NCBI GenBank assembly: GCA_020634155.1
Contig: JACKCI010000002.1
Location: 1,178,001-1,242,000 of the forward strand
Origin: Anaerolineales bacterium
Lineage (GTDB): Bacteria > Chloroflexota > Anaerolineae > Aggregatilineales > J027
Direction: 5' to 3'
Length of the DNA: 64,000 nucleotides
The first letter of the stretch is position 1, and the number at the start of each line of letters is the position of its first letter. The position numbers and the translations under genes are program-made. Of the stretch, positions 25,433-34,839 are shown piece after piece. Under the pieces are notes generated by a model. The model did no database searches. It saw only the letters and a list, made by a program, of their open reading frames with translations, and was not told where the DNA came from.

Positions 25433-26346
25433 TGGATACCATCCGCATTTTTGGCGTGCCAATGGATTTAGGTCAGACACGGCGTGGGGTAGATATGGGG
25501 CCGAGTGCAGTACGTTATGCTGGTCTCCAAGAACGTCTTGAGCGGCTTGGCTATGAAGTACATGATGGGGGGAATATCACCGTACCCCAACCCGAACAAG
25601 TCCGCGAAGGTCTCCCCCAGCCGCAGAGTGTCCCACTCGAAAGCGCTCACTGTTTACTGGAAGTTGCCCAAGTTTGCCAGCATATCTATGAGCAAACCCA
25701 AGCTTGTCTGGAGGCGCATGAGCGCGTTATTTTCCTTGGGGGTGACCATAGCATCAGCATTGGCACTGTTGCAGGTATCGCACGGCGTGAACCGATTGGC
25801 TTGCTGTGGATTGATGCTCATGGCGATTATAATACTCCCGATACCACACCATCTGGCAACATTCATGGTATGAGTGTATCTACCTTGCTGGGTTCAGGTG
25901 CCGAGGAACTAGTCAATATCGGGTATACAGGGCCAAAACTGAAACCTGAGCAGGTAGTCATGATTGGTATCCGTGATTTGGATAACCTAGAGCGTGAGCG
26001 CCTGCGTGAATCGGGTGTGATGGTTTTCACTATGCGCCAAGTCGATGAACTCGGCATGGCAACCGTCATCCGCTTGGCACTTGACCATTTGCGTGGCTAC
26101 CATGCCCTGCATGTCAGCCTTGACCTCGATGGCCTTGACCCTGAAGTTGCTCCGGGCGTTGGGACTCCTGTTCCGGGTGGCCTGAGTTACCGCGAGGCCC
26201 ATTTGTTGATGGAGATTCTCGCTGATAGTGGCAAGGTGCGTTCACTCGATATTGTTGAGATTAACCCGATACTCGACCATCAAAATAGCACAGGCAAGTT
26301 GGCTGTGGAATTAGCCGCCAGCCTGTTCGGGCAACGGATTTTCTAG
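25432..26346 (+). CDS. rocF: Arginase / ureohydrolase family protein
   Basis: A 304-residue binuclear-manganese ureohydrolase. The metal ligands are in GGDHSISIGT (His), WIDAHGDYNTP (two Asp and His) and SLDLDGLDPEVAPGVGTPVPGGLS (two Asp). The SGNIHGMSVSTLLG loop and a Glu in DIVEINP complete the active site. The N-terminal IFGVPMDLGQTRRGVDMGPSAVRYAGL is the arginase signature rather than agmatinase. It hydrolyses L-arginine to ornithine and urea. It is coupled to the DUF1028 gene by a one-base overlap. Confidence 0.93.
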   Translation: MDTIRIFGVPMDLGQTRRGVDMGPSAVRYAGLQERLERLGYEVHDGGNITVPQPEQVREGLPQPQSVPLESAHCLLEVAQVCQHIYEQTQACLEAHERVIFLGGDHSISIGTVAGIARREPIGLLWIDAHGDYNTPDTTPSGNIHGMSVSTLLGSGAEELVNIGYTGPKLKPEQVVMIGIRDLDNLERERLRESGVMVFTMRQVDELGMATVIRLALDHLRGYHALHVSLDLDGLDPEVAPGVGTPVPGGLSYREAHLLMEILADSGKVRSLDIVEINPILDHQNSTGKLAVELAASLFGQRIF

Positions 26347-26348
26347 TG

Positions 26349-27212
26349 ATGAAACGTTTTACCCTCATCTCGGTATTATTGTTGGTATCGCTTGGCTTGG
26401 GTGCTTGTGATGTGCTGAACCCACAGCCAACCCTGACCCCTATTTATGTCACCGCTACCCCCCGCATTGTTGTTGTGACCAATACCCCCACCCTTGCTGC
26501 CACCTTGGTAGTGGCTCCTAGTGTAGTACCCGGTGGCGGGGCAACAGTGGTAGCGGGCAACACGACTGCCGCTCAAGCACCGCCGACCCAAACCCCCACC
26601 CGTGCCATTACCTTAACCCCCACCTTTACCCCGACGCCAACGGATACTCCGGTCACCCCCGGTGCGGTCAGCTTCTTTGTACCGAGTGGTGGTGTCGGTG
26701 CGGCTGGCTTCGGGACGGGCATTTGTGCTGCACCCCCAGCGGGCGGCTTTGGCACCATCTACAATGGTGACCCCTCTATCAGCACCCAACTGAGTTGCCC
26801 TATTGATTCAGCTATTACGCTCACAGCGGCCTATCAAACCTTTGAGCGTGGCTTGATGGTCTGGGTTTCCCAAGTCGGTACTAGTGGGCAATCAGGGATT
26901 TACGTCTTCTACAACAACAACACCTATCAGCGCTTCATTGATACATGGCGCGAAGGGGTGGACGCCAATAGTGGTGGTTTTGCCCCACCTGCGGGCTTGG
27001 TCGAACCTGTGCGTGGCTTTGGCAAGGTTTGGCGTGAGGCAGGTGGCGTGCGGGATGGTTTGGGTTGGGCTACCGCCAATGAATCCGGCACTACGGGTGT
27101 TATCCAAGTCTTTGAACGGGGTGAGATGATTTACCTATCGCAAAATGGGCAGACCTATATCGCCGTAGCAGGCACCCCCGGCACATGGACATCAGTAGCG
27201 GTACCTTACTAG
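26349..27212 (+). CDS. Secreted lipoprotein with Thr/Pro stalk and LGFP-like repeats
   Basis: A 287-residue lipoprotein. The signal peptide ends in the lipobox LGAC with the acylated Cys at residue 20. A Thr/Pro/Val-rich stalk (about 30-105) follows, with repeated TPT-type units. The globular C-terminal half contains two similar pieces: AYQTFERGLMVWV and GKVWREAGGVRDGLGWATAN...IQVFERGEMIYL. This layout resembles LGFP or related cell-surface repeats, but the match is tentative. It begins 3 bases after the arginase stop; a GTG directly before the ATG is an alternative. Stalked lipoproteins of this kind are common in Chloroflexota. Confidence 0.85.
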   Translation: MKRFTLISVLLLVSLGLGACDVLNPQPTLTPIYVTATPRIVVVTNTPTLAATLVVAPSVVPGGGATVVAGNTTAAQAPPTQTPTRAITLTPTFTPTPTDTPVTPGAVSFFVPSGGVGAAGFGTGICAAPPAGGFGTIYNGDPSISTQLSCPIDSAITLTAAYQTFERGLMVWVSQVGTSGQSGIYVFYNNNTYQRFIDTWREGVDANSGGFAPPAGLVEPVRGFGKVWREAGGVRDGLGWATANESGTTGVIQVFERGEMIYLSQNGQTYIAVAGTPGTWTSVAVPY

Positions 27213-27230
27213 GCCTGCCCATGTAACAAT

Positions 27231-29327
27231 CTAGCGCTTGTCCTTGCTATACCGGATGGCCCATTCTTGGCTGTCGATAGCCTCCTCACCTTCTTGTGGG
27301 CGCAGGCGTACCCATGACCCGTCGGGTTGCAGGACACGGGTTCTAACATTATCCGCCAACTGCACCTGCAAGATGGTCTCATAAATCTCACGGCGGAGGT
27401 CAGGGTCTAGCACCGGAAAGATGGTCTCAACCCGCCGATTGAGATTGCGATCCATCAAATCGGCGCTCCCTGAATAAACTTCAGGGTTGCCATTGTTATA
27501 GAACCAATAGATGCGGGCATGTTCTAAGAAGCGTCCTACAATGCTATGCACACGGATGTTATCGCTAACTCCCGCAATACCCGGCTTGAGGCTACACACC
27601 CCCCGAATAATCATGTCAATTTTGACCCCAGCTTGTGAGGCTTCATAGAATTTGCGAATCATTTTGGCATCTATCAGATTATTGGCCTTGATGATGATAT
27701 AGGTCTCGTGACCAGCTCGGGCATGCTCAATCTCGCGGTCAATCAGATACTCTAATCCATCGCGCATGTGTTCCGGTGCCACCAGCAAGGTTTGATAATC
27801 CGCATTGGGGGCATAGCCTGTCAATCGATTAAACAAGGCGCTGACATCTGCCGCAATATCAGGCCGACAGGTGAAAAACCCCAAATCAGCATAAATCCGT
27901 GCGGTGTCGGCATTATAATTACCGGTACTCAGATGCACGTAACGTCGGATACCGTTATGCTCACGGCGTACCACCATCGCAACCTTGGCATGGGTCTTTA
28001 GGCCAACCAACCCATAGACTACATGCACCCCATTGGCCTCCATTGCCCGCGCCCACCCGATGTTGTTTTCTTCATCAAAGCGGGCTTTGAGTTCGACCAG
28101 CACTGCCACCTGTTTACCTGCTTCCATTGCTTCGAGCAGGGCTTGGACAATTGGCGAATTTTTCCCCACCCGATACAATGTGACTTTAATCGCCAGCACA
28201 TCAGGGTCATGGGCGGCAGCACGGATGAAGTCGATGGTCGGCACAAACGAATCATAGGGATGGTAGAGCATGATGTCGCCTTGCTGAATTAAGCGGAAGA
28301 TAGTGGTGCCCATCGTCAGAATCTCAGGGTGACGGGGTGTGAAGCTCGGATACTTCAGTTCCGGCACATCAATCCCTGCAATCTGAAACAGGTCAGACAG
28401 TCCAAGCGGCCCTTCAATTTCAAATACATCGCGTTGGGTTGCCCCCAAGTAACGCATCAAGGTGGCCCGCATTGCGGGCGGCATGTCTTTCTCGACAGTC
28501 AAACGTACCACTTGACCAAAGCGCCGTTGCCGCACCCCCTGTTCAATCGTTTCTAGCAAATCCGAGGCTTCATCTTCTGAAATTTCCACATCCGCATCAC
28601 GGGTCACACGGAAGCGATACATGTCTCGAATCATCATCCCCGGAAACAGCAAATCCAGATTGGCACGAATAACCTCCACAATGTTGATATAAACATGGGC
28701 GCTACGGGGCGGGGTTGTGCTATAGCGCTCCATCATGGTACTAACGGAAAGAAAGCGTGGCATATTCGACCCACTGGGTATTTTGAGGCGGGCAAAGCGC
28801 TGTTCACCAGCAGGTGTTTCGAGCGTAATAGCAAGGTTCAAGCTGAGATTGGAGATATGGGGGAAGGGCCGTCCGGGGTCAACCGCCAGCGGGGTCAGCA
28901 CCGGAAAAATCTCATGGCGGAAGCACTCCCGCAAAGCCGCCTTTTCATGAGTATCAAGGTCATCATAATGATTGAGGACATAAATGCCATGCTGGGCCAA
29001 GGCGGGCAGTATCTCCTCTTGCCAGCATTGTCGTTGTCGGCGCTGGAGAGGGATAACCTGCTCACGGATGGCGTCAATTTCTTGGTCAGGTGTCATGCCA
29101 TCCATCGTAATTTTATTAACACCTGCTGCCACCTGTTGGCGTAGCCCGCCCACCCGTATCATGTAAAATTCATCAAGATTGTTGGAAAAAATAGCAAGGA
29201 ATTTGACACGCTCTAATAAAGGGTTGGTGGGGTCAAGCGCTTCCTCCAAAACACGGGCATTAAAATCTACCCAACCGAGTTCACGATTGATGTATAGTGA
29301 CGGGTCTTTGAGGTCAATATCACTCAT
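27231..29327 (-). CDS. ppk1: Polyphosphate kinase 1
   Basis: A 698-residue enzyme of normal PPK1 length. The N-terminal helical domain starts YINRELGWVDFNARVLEEA. The first catalytic half has HPYDSFVPTIDFIRAAAHDPDVLAIKVTLYR. The phosphotransfer residues lie in LKTHAKVAMVVRRE and RRYVHLSTGNYN, which carry the two conserved histidines. SGSADLMDRNLNRRVE is also present. It polymerises the gamma-phosphate of ATP into polyphosphate. It is convergent with the lipoprotein gene and divergent from the CapA-like gene. Confidence 0.96.
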   Translation of the reverse strand: MSDIDLKDPSLYINRELGWVDFNARVLEEALDPTNPLLERVKFLAIFSNNLDEFYMIRVGGLRQQVAAGVNKITMDGMTPDQEIDAIREQVIPLQRRQRQCWQEEILPALAQHGIYVLNHYDDLDTHEKAALRECFRHEIFPVLTPLAVDPGRPFPHISNLSLNLAITLETPAGEQRFARLKIPSGSNMPRFLSVSTMMERYSTTPPRSAHVYINIVEVIRANLDLLFPGMMIRDMYRFRVTRDADVEISEDEASDLLETIEQGVRQRRFGQVVRLTVEKDMPPAMRATLMRYLGATQRDVFEIEGPLGLSDLFQIAGIDVPELKYPSFTPRHPEILTMGTTIFRLIQQGDIMLYHPYDSFVPTIDFIRAAAHDPDVLAIKVTLYRVGKNSPIVQALLEAMEAGKQVAVLVELKARFDEENNIGWARAMEANGVHVVYGLVGLKTHAKVAMVVRREHNGIRRYVHLSTGNYNADTARIYADLGFFTCRPDIAADVSALFNRLTGYAPNADYQTLLVAPEHMRDGLEYLIDREIEHARAGHETYIIIKANNLIDAKMIRKFYEASQAGVKIDMIIRGVCSLKPGIAGVSDNIRVHSIVGRFLEHARIYWFYNNGNPEVYSGSADLMDRNLNRRVETIFPVLDPDLRREIYETILQVQLADNVRTRVLQPDGSWVRLRPQEGEEAIDSQEWAIRYSKDKR

Positions 29328-29357
29328 GATTCCAGCATCCTGTTGGTTCCATTATCG

Positions 29358-29385
29358 ATTATATCCCATGCTGACTGTGGCAGAA
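29358..29385 (-). promoter_or_regulatory. Possible promoter of ppk1
   Basis: Read on the minus strand: TTCTGC (plus 29380-29385), 16 bases, then a perfect TATAAT (plus 29358-29363). The ATG follows 30 bases downstream. Confidence 0.4.
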
Positions 29386-29441
29386 GCGCACCGTTTCGGT
29401 TAGCATAGACCCCGTTTGCGACGTTTGGAAGTAGGGCAACG

Positions 29442-31055
29442 ATGCGAAAATTGGTGATCTTCTGTTTGATAGGGTTACTGGTGGTTTCGGCACTCCCTAG
29501 CCATGCCAATACACCGTTTCGGGTGTGGATTGCATGGAATGTACCGCCAGATTTTGAAACAATGTTAGCACCACTTATTGCCAGTGGCGAATATGAGCGT
29601 GTCGAGAGTCGTGCTGCTGCTGACTTAGAGTTGGTGGTCACACCTTATGGCGGAGCCATCACCAGTCGCTGGCTTTACGTGCCAGTTGTGCCCTTTGTTA
29701 GCCTTGCCGACAACCTCGCCTTTGCTGATATCCAACGCTACTGGAATGGTGATAATCTTGCCTTGAGCTACCTATCGGGCATCAATACCCCGACGACTCT
29801 TATCATCAGTGCCTCGGTGATGGATGCCATGACCTATTTTCTTGGGGAACCGGCCCCCACAACCATGATACAAATTGTCCCCGAAGCAGGTTTGATTGAC
29901 CAACTGTGGCGACAGCGCCCTAATGTATGGTCAATGGTGGCCTTCAATGATTTGACGCCCCAGCTTAAACCGCTCACTGTTGATGGCGTGGACATTCTCA
30001 GCGCAGATTTCAACCCCGACACCTATCCTTTCATGATTGAGATTGGTGTAAGGGGTGATGATTTAGCCCTCGCTCGTGCTATTGAAGACCTGCTCACAGC
30101 AGGGACATGGCGTGGCTCCAACCGTGACCCACAACGCCTCACCCGTGTGGTGCTATCAGGTGTAACGGCCTTAACCCGTGCCACCGCCTTTGCAATGGAA
30201 AATCAAGGCATCACCTTGCCTGCCCAGAATATCATGCCCTTTTTAGCAGATGCCGATGTCTTGCATACCAGCAATGAGGTGGCCTTTTCGCAACAATGCC
30301 CCTATCCCGACCCTAACGCTGGCACCGTGTTTTGCTCGGATGACCGATACATGGAACTCCTGCAATATATCGGCCTTGATGTGGTTGAGTTGACAGGCAA
30401 CCATATCAACGACTATGGGCCGGGAGCCTTAAAGCACACCCTTGACCGCTACGACGAGGTCGGCATGGCCTATTTTGGCGGTGGTCATACCCCCGATGAC
30501 GCCCGTGCCCCCTACATCATGGAGCATAATGGCAACACCATTGCTTTTATCGGCTGCAATGTGCCGGGGCCATTCAAAGCATGGGTCTCAGATGACCGCC
30601 CCGGTGCCGCTGCCTGCGATGACGCCTATCTCGCCGAGGAATTGACGCGCCTCTCTGCTGAGGTTGATGTTGTGATTATGACTGTGCAAGACTTTGAATA
30701 CTACCAATACAACCCGCCGCCTGCACAAGTGACACGCTTCACCAACTATGCCACATGGGGTGCAGACGTCGTCATCGGCAGCCAAGCCCATCAGCCCCAA
30801 GGCTTCGGCATGGTCGAGCGTGAGGGGCAGGGAGCCGCCTTTATCCATCATGGCCTCGGCAACCTCTTTTTTGACCAGATGGACGCTCTCAGCACCCGCC
30901 AGATGTTCATGGACAAGTTGGTTATTTATGATGGGCAAGTCATCAGTGTTGAGCTATTCACGGGCTTGATTGAGTCGTACTGCTGCCCACGCCCGATGAC
31001 CGTTGCCGAGCGCCAGAGTTTTCTGCAAACCATTTTCCAAGCGAGTGGGTGGTAA
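29442..31055 (+). CDS. Secreted CapA-family protein with an N-terminal extension
   Basis: A 537-residue protein. It has a signal peptide of about 22 residues, then about 215 residues resembling a substrate-binding-like or unknown domain (DFETMLAPLIASGEYERV...). The CapA/metallophosphatase-like part follows from about residue 240: FLADADVLHTSNEVAF, DVVELTGNHINDYG, IAFIGCN, VVIMTVQDFEYYQ and IGSQAHQPQGFGM. CapA proteins act in capsule or poly-gamma-glutamate anchoring and cleavage. No CapB/C genes are nearby, so the substrate is unknown. It ends 2 bases before the HEAT-like gene. Confidence 0.85.
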   Translation: MRKLVIFCLIGLLVVSALPSHANTPFRVWIAWNVPPDFETMLAPLIASGEYERVESRAAADLELVVTPYGGAITSRWLYVPVVPFVSLADNLAFADIQRYWNGDNLALSYLSGINTPTTLIISASVMDAMTYFLGEPAPTTMIQIVPEAGLIDQLWRQRPNVWSMVAFNDLTPQLKPLTVDGVDILSADFNPDTYPFMIEIGVRGDDLALARAIEDLLTAGTWRGSNRDPQRLTRVVLSGVTALTRATAFAMENQGITLPAQNIMPFLADADVLHTSNEVAFSQQCPYPDPNAGTVFCSDDRYMELLQYIGLDVVELTGNHINDYGPGALKHTLDRYDEVGMAYFGGGHTPDDARAPYIMEHNGNTIAFIGCNVPGPFKAWVSDDRPGAAACDDAYLAEELTRLSAEVDVVIMTVQDFEYYQYNPPPAQVTRFTNYATWGADVVIGSQAHQPQGFGMVEREGQGAAFIHHGLGNLFFDQMDALSTRQMFMDKLVIYDGQVISVELFTGLIESYCCPRPMTVAERQSFLQTIFQASGW

Positions 31056-31057
31056 TT

Positions 31058-31687
31058 ATGTCTGTCCTTAACCGTATCGCCTCAGCCCTCAACCGTAATG
31101 ATGAAGTCCCCAACCAAGAACTGGCGAAGGAACTTGTCGAGTCTGGCGACAGCGTTGGGATTGCCGAACTCGTCGCAGCGCTTGATAACCCCAGCAAGGC
31201 TATCCGCAATGACTGCATCAAAGTCCTCTATGAGATTGGCTATCTCCAGCCTGAACTGATTACACCCCATGCCGAGGCCTTCATCCAACACCTGCATAGC
31301 CGCGATAACCGCATGGTATGGGGAGCCATGACTGCGCTAGGCATGATTGCCCCCCTCCAAGCCATCATCATTGGTCAACACTTGGACGAGGTGCAGCGTG
31401 TGACTGAGAAAGGCTCGGTGATCACCCAAGATTGGGGCATACGGGTGTTGGCTGCGGTATCAGCCCATGCACCCGAACACGAAGGGCGTATTTTTCCCTT
31501 CCTGCTCAATTTTTTGCAGGAATGCCGCCCCAAGGATGTTCCCGGTCATGCTGAAAGCTGCATGGTAGCCGTCAACTCAGCTAATCGAGCGCAGATGGTG
31601 GCGGTGTTAGAAGCCCGTTTACCTGCCTTAACACCACCCCAAACTAAGCGGGTGCAGAAGGTCATCCGTCAAATCAACCATGACTGA
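31058..31687 (+). CDS. HEAT-like repeat protein
   Basis: A 209-residue all-helical protein. Pairs of helices such as DSVGIAELVAALDNPSKAIRNDCIKVLYEIGYL and NRMVWGAMTALGMIAPL have the pattern of HEAT/armadillo repeats. Three to four repeats are apparent. Such proteins act as scaffolds. ATG 31058 is preferred over an in-frame GTG at 31049 that overlaps the CapA-like stop. It probably belongs to the CapA-like operon. Confidence 0.75.
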   Translation: MSVLNRIASALNRNDEVPNQELAKELVESGDSVGIAELVAALDNPSKAIRNDCIKVLYEIGYLQPELITPHAEAFIQHLHSRDNRMVWGAMTALGMIAPLQAIIIGQHLDEVQRVTEKGSVITQDWGIRVLAAVSAHAPEHEGRIFPFLLNFLQECRPKDVPGHAESCMVAVNSANRAQMVAVLEARLPALTPPQTKRVQKVIRQINHD

Positions 31688-31696
31688 TTTTTGGAC

Positions 31697-31725
31697 TTGC
31701 GACACCCCACAGAGCGTGCTACAAT
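31697..31725 (+). promoter_or_regulatory. Promoter of the tRNA-Val gene
   Basis: TTGCGA (31697-31702), a 17-base spacer, TACAAT (31720-31725). The tRNA begins 17 bases downstream. Confidence 0.6.
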
Positions 31726-31741
31726 CCCCTCATTCACGATT

Positions 31742-31815
<74 letters not shown>

Positions 31816-31820
31816 TTCTA

Positions 31821-31859
31821 GCCGCCGTACCTCATCCGAGTGGACGGCGGCCTTTGTTC
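31821..31859 (+). terminator. Hairpin after tRNA-Val
   Basis: The arms GCCGCCGT (31821-31828) and ACGGCGGC (31844-31851) form a perfect 8-bp stem, followed by CTTTGTTCT. It lies between the tRNA and the histidine kinase gene. The U-tract is short, so leakage into the kinase gene is possible. Confidence 0.6.
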
Positions 31860-31876
31860 TATATAGGCCACCACAA

Positions 31877-33523
31877 ATGACCAATCAACCCAACGACCCA
31901 CGACCCAACTCCAAGTTGCATCCCCTGCGGCGTAATCAAACGCTGTGGGGTGTAGTGGCCTGTATGTTTATCATCGTGGGCATTTTTGGTGGTAATACAG
32001 GGTCATTAGCAGCGGCGGTAGTAGGTGCCTTAGCCTCAGTTGTGGGCTATCTCTTTGAGGAACGCTTGCGGGTGTATCTAGAAGTTCGCCGCGAGGCTAG
32101 TAACCAAGAGATTAAACAACTCCAAACGGCTACCCAACGCAGCCGTGCTGTTTACGATCTTGCTAGCCGTCTCGGGGCCACCCTCAATTATCAATACATT
32201 CTTGAAGCTGCTCAAGAAGTCGGCATTTTGGCCTTGCGTGAACCTGACACAGAACGCCGTATGGTTAGCGCAGCTTTGCTCTTTCGTAATGAGGACAACC
32301 GCCTGTGGGTGGCTTCATCCAAGCGCTTGACCCTTGCCGACGAAAAGAAATCCCTTGCAGGTCAACAGGGGCTACTTGGGCAAGCCCTCACGGACGGTGA
32401 ACCTGTTTTTGGCGACAACCCACATGATGACCCCGAATTGGGCTATTATGCCAGCTTCCAAAATATGCAGTCGGTAGTGGTTATTCCCCTACGGGCAGGC
32501 TATCGCAACTATGGGGCCTTGATTTTTGGCACCCCTGAGCCAGATGCTTTTGCTGAAGATGCCGCAGGGTTGCTGTCTACCATCGGCACCCAAGCCACCA
32601 TTGCCCTGCAAAACGCGGTGCTATATGAGAGCCTCTTCAATGAAAAAGAGCGTATTGTGCAGGTCGAGGAAGATGCCCGCAAGAAGCTTTCGCGGGATTT
32701 GCACGACGGCCCCACCCAGACCGTATCCGTTATTGCGATGCGTGTCAGCGTTATTCAAGGCATGATTCGCTCTGGGCAACTCGAAAAAGCTTCCGATGAA
32801 TTGAAGAAGGTTGGTGAACTCGCCAATCGTACCACCAAAGAAATCCGCTATATGCTCTTTGCCATGCGACCCCTTGTTCTTGAAAATCAGGGGTTGATTG
32901 CTGCTCTGGATGACATGGCAAAGAAAATGCACGAAACCTATGAACTCCCTGTTACCATCCAAGCCCAGCCTGAAGTTGAGCGGGTGTTGGATGATAACGC
33001 CCAAGGTGCCTTGTTCTACGTAGTTGAAGAAGGTGTTAACAACGCCCGCAAGCACGCCCAAGCCTCTCAAATCTATGTACGCCTCTATCAACGCGGGCAG
33101 TATTGTATGGTCGAGATTGAGGATAACGGCGTTGGCTTTGATGTCGCTCAAGTCAATACCAATTATCATAAACGGGGTAGCTTAGGCATGGTGAGTATGC
33201 GGGAACGGGCCGAACTCGCCAATGGTGAACTCCATTTGCAAAGCGAGAAAGGGCGCGGTACCCGTATCAGCATTCGGATACCTATCCCCGAAGAATACCT
33301 CTCCAAGGGCGCTGCTTTGCTGCAAAATGTCAAACAGCAAACCAAACCCAATGTTGAGCTTTCTGAAACCCGCTTTCATCGTCAAATTTCCCCTGACCCT
33401 GCTTCCCCATCGGCCTCTAGCTCTGTCACAACCACTGTGCCTGAGCAGGTGGCCCGACATGCTAACCCTACTGATGAGGATGTTCCGACTTGGGGGGATT
33501 TGTTAGGTTCTTCTAATGAATAG
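31877..33523 (+). CDS. Membrane-anchored GAF histidine kinase (NarL/DesK type)
   Basis: A 548-residue sensor kinase. Two close hydrophobic segments (about residues 22-60) form a hairpin anchor with almost no external loop. A coiled linker, then a GAF domain (about 95-255), then HisKA_3 with LSRDLHDGPTQTVSV (His near 276) and a HATPase with N box EEGVNNARKHAQAS, G1 DNGVGFD and G2 GRGTRISI. The C-terminal 70 residues are Ser/Pro-rich. Kinases of this class usually phosphorylate LuxR-type regulators; none is adjacent. It is an intact counterpart of the degenerate kinase core at 13.1-14.8 kb. Confidence 0.92.
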   Translation: MTNQPNDPRPNSKLHPLRRNQTLWGVVACMFIIVGIFGGNTGSLAAAVVGALASVVGYLFEERLRVYLEVRREASNQEIKQLQTATQRSRAVYDLASRLGATLNYQYILEAAQEVGILALREPDTERRMVSAALLFRNEDNRLWVASSKRLTLADEKKSLAGQQGLLGQALTDGEPVFGDNPHDDPELGYYASFQNMQSVVVIPLRAGYRNYGALIFGTPEPDAFAEDAAGLLSTIGTQATIALQNAVLYESLFNEKERIVQVEEDARKKLSRDLHDGPTQTVSVIAMRVSVIQGMIRSGQLEKASDELKKVGELANRTTKEIRYMLFAMRPLVLENQGLIAALDDMAKKMHETYELPVTIQAQPEVERVLDDNAQGALFYVVEEGVNNARKHAQASQIYVRLYQRGQYCMVEIEDNGVGFDVAQVNTNYHKRGSLGMVSMRERAELANGELHLQSEKGRGTRISIRIPIPEEYLSKGAALLQNVKQQTKPNVELSETRFHRQISPDPASPSASSSVTTTVPEQVARHANPTDEDVPTWGDLLGSSNE

Positions 33524-33600
33524 CGTAACTGAATCCCGCCTAAGTGGGTTATATACCTATTGGCAACACATGATAAAAAATTCACGAGGAGTAAGACGCT

Positions 33601-34815
33601 ATGCGTGTTTTGATTTTGGGCGGTGATGGATATCTAGGTTGGTCTACCGCCATGTATTTCTCTAATAAAGGGCATGAAGTGGCGACAGTTGACAATTTCT
33701 TGCGCCGTACTATGCACCTTGAGCGTGGCACCGATAGCCTGACCCCGATCCAGAACATGCACCAACGGGTAGATGCGTGGAAAGAAGTCACAGGCAAGAC
33801 GATTACCTCCTTTATCGGTGATATTACCGATTGGGAGTTCATCTCAGGGATTATCCGTGACTTCAAGCCCGAAGCCATTGTGCATTACGGTGAAGTTCCC
33901 AGCGCTCCCTATTCGATGATTGACGTGCATCATGCCGTCCATGTTCATGACAACAATGTGAATGGTACCCTCAATGTTCTCTGGGCCATGCACCAATTTG
34001 CCCCCGATGCCCATTTGATTAAATTGGGGACGATGGGCGAATATGGCACACCCAATATCGACATCGAAGAGGGCTATATTGAAATTGAACACAACGGGCG
34101 TAAGGATACCCTGCCATTCCCCAAGCAACCCGGCTCGTTTTACCACCTTACTAAAGTTCATGACAGCAACAATATCTCCTTTGCGTGCCGTATCTGGGGT
34201 TTGAAAGCGACTGACCTCAACCAAGGCGTGGTTTACGGTATCGAGACCGACGAGGCCAATCTTGATGACCGTCTGTTGACCCGCTTTGACTATGATGAAT
34301 GCTTCGGCACCGCCCTCAACCGCTTCTGTGTCCAAGCTGTCGCCGGTATTCCCTTGACTCTATACGGGAAGGGCGCTCAAACTCGCGGCTATCTTAATAT
34401 TCGGGACACCCTACAATGTGTCGAGTTGGCGATGCTCAATCCACCTGCTGGCGGCAAGATGCGCGTCTTCAACCAATTCACCGAATCCTTCTCTGTGCAT
34501 CAACTGGCGATGCTCGTGCATGAGGCGTCCCAAAAGGTCGGCATTGATGTCCAAATTGCCCATTATGAGAACCCGCGTGTCGAAGCTGAAGTACACTATT
34601 ACAATCCGAAGCACAGCAACCTGCTCGACTTGGGTCTGAAGCCACGCTATCTCCAAGAATCACTGGTCGAGTCGGTTATTCAACGGGTGGTGCAATACAA
34701 AGATCGTATCATTGATGAGGCGATTGTTCCCCGCATTCGCTGGCAATCGGGTGACCAACCAGAGAAAGTTCATATTCTCGAATACGAAAAGGCCCCTTCA
34801 CCCAGTGCGGACTAA
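33601..34815 (+). CDS. sqdB: UDP-sulfoquinovose synthase (SQD1/SqdB)
   Basis: A 404-residue extended SDR. The NAD motif is ILGGDGYLGWSTA (residues 5-17). SAPYSMIDVHHAVHVHDNN, IKLGTMGEYGTPNIDIEEG, FYHLTKVHDSNNI, DLNQGVVYG, FGTALNRFCVQA and GKGAQTRGYLNIRDT match plant and cyanobacterial SQD1 closely. Catalytic Thr, Tyr and Lys lie near residues 144, 181 and 185. It converts UDP-glucose and sulfite to UDP-sulfoquinovose, the headgroup donor of the sulfolipid SQDG. GAGGAG precedes the ATG by 10 bases. No sulfoquinovosyltransferase is seen in the window. Confidence 0.93.
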   Translation: MRVLILGGDGYLGWSTAMYFSNKGHEVATVDNFLRRTMHLERGTDSLTPIQNMHQRVDAWKEVTGKTITSFIGDITDWEFISGIIRDFKPEAIVHYGEVPSAPYSMIDVHHAVHVHDNNVNGTLNVLWAMHQFAPDAHLIKLGTMGEYGTPNIDIEEGYIEIEHNGRKDTLPFPKQPGSFYHLTKVHDSNNISFACRIWGLKATDLNQGVVYGIETDEANLDDRLLTRFDYDECFGTALNRFCVQAVAGIPLTLYGKGAQTRGYLNIRDTLQCVELAMLNPPAGGKMRVFNQFTESFSVHQLAMLVHEASQKVGIDVQIAHYENPRVEAEVHYYNPKHSNLLDLGLKPRYLQESLVESVIQRVVQYKDRIIDEAIVPRIRWQSGDQPEKVHILEYEKAPSPSAD

Positions 34816-34839
34816 CCTCCTAACGGACTAGGGAACCAA

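Noticed and set aside
33552..33600. Riboswitch before sqdB
   Set aside because: The leader is only about 75 bases and shows just a weak five-pair stem upstream; no known riboswitch architecture is recognisable.
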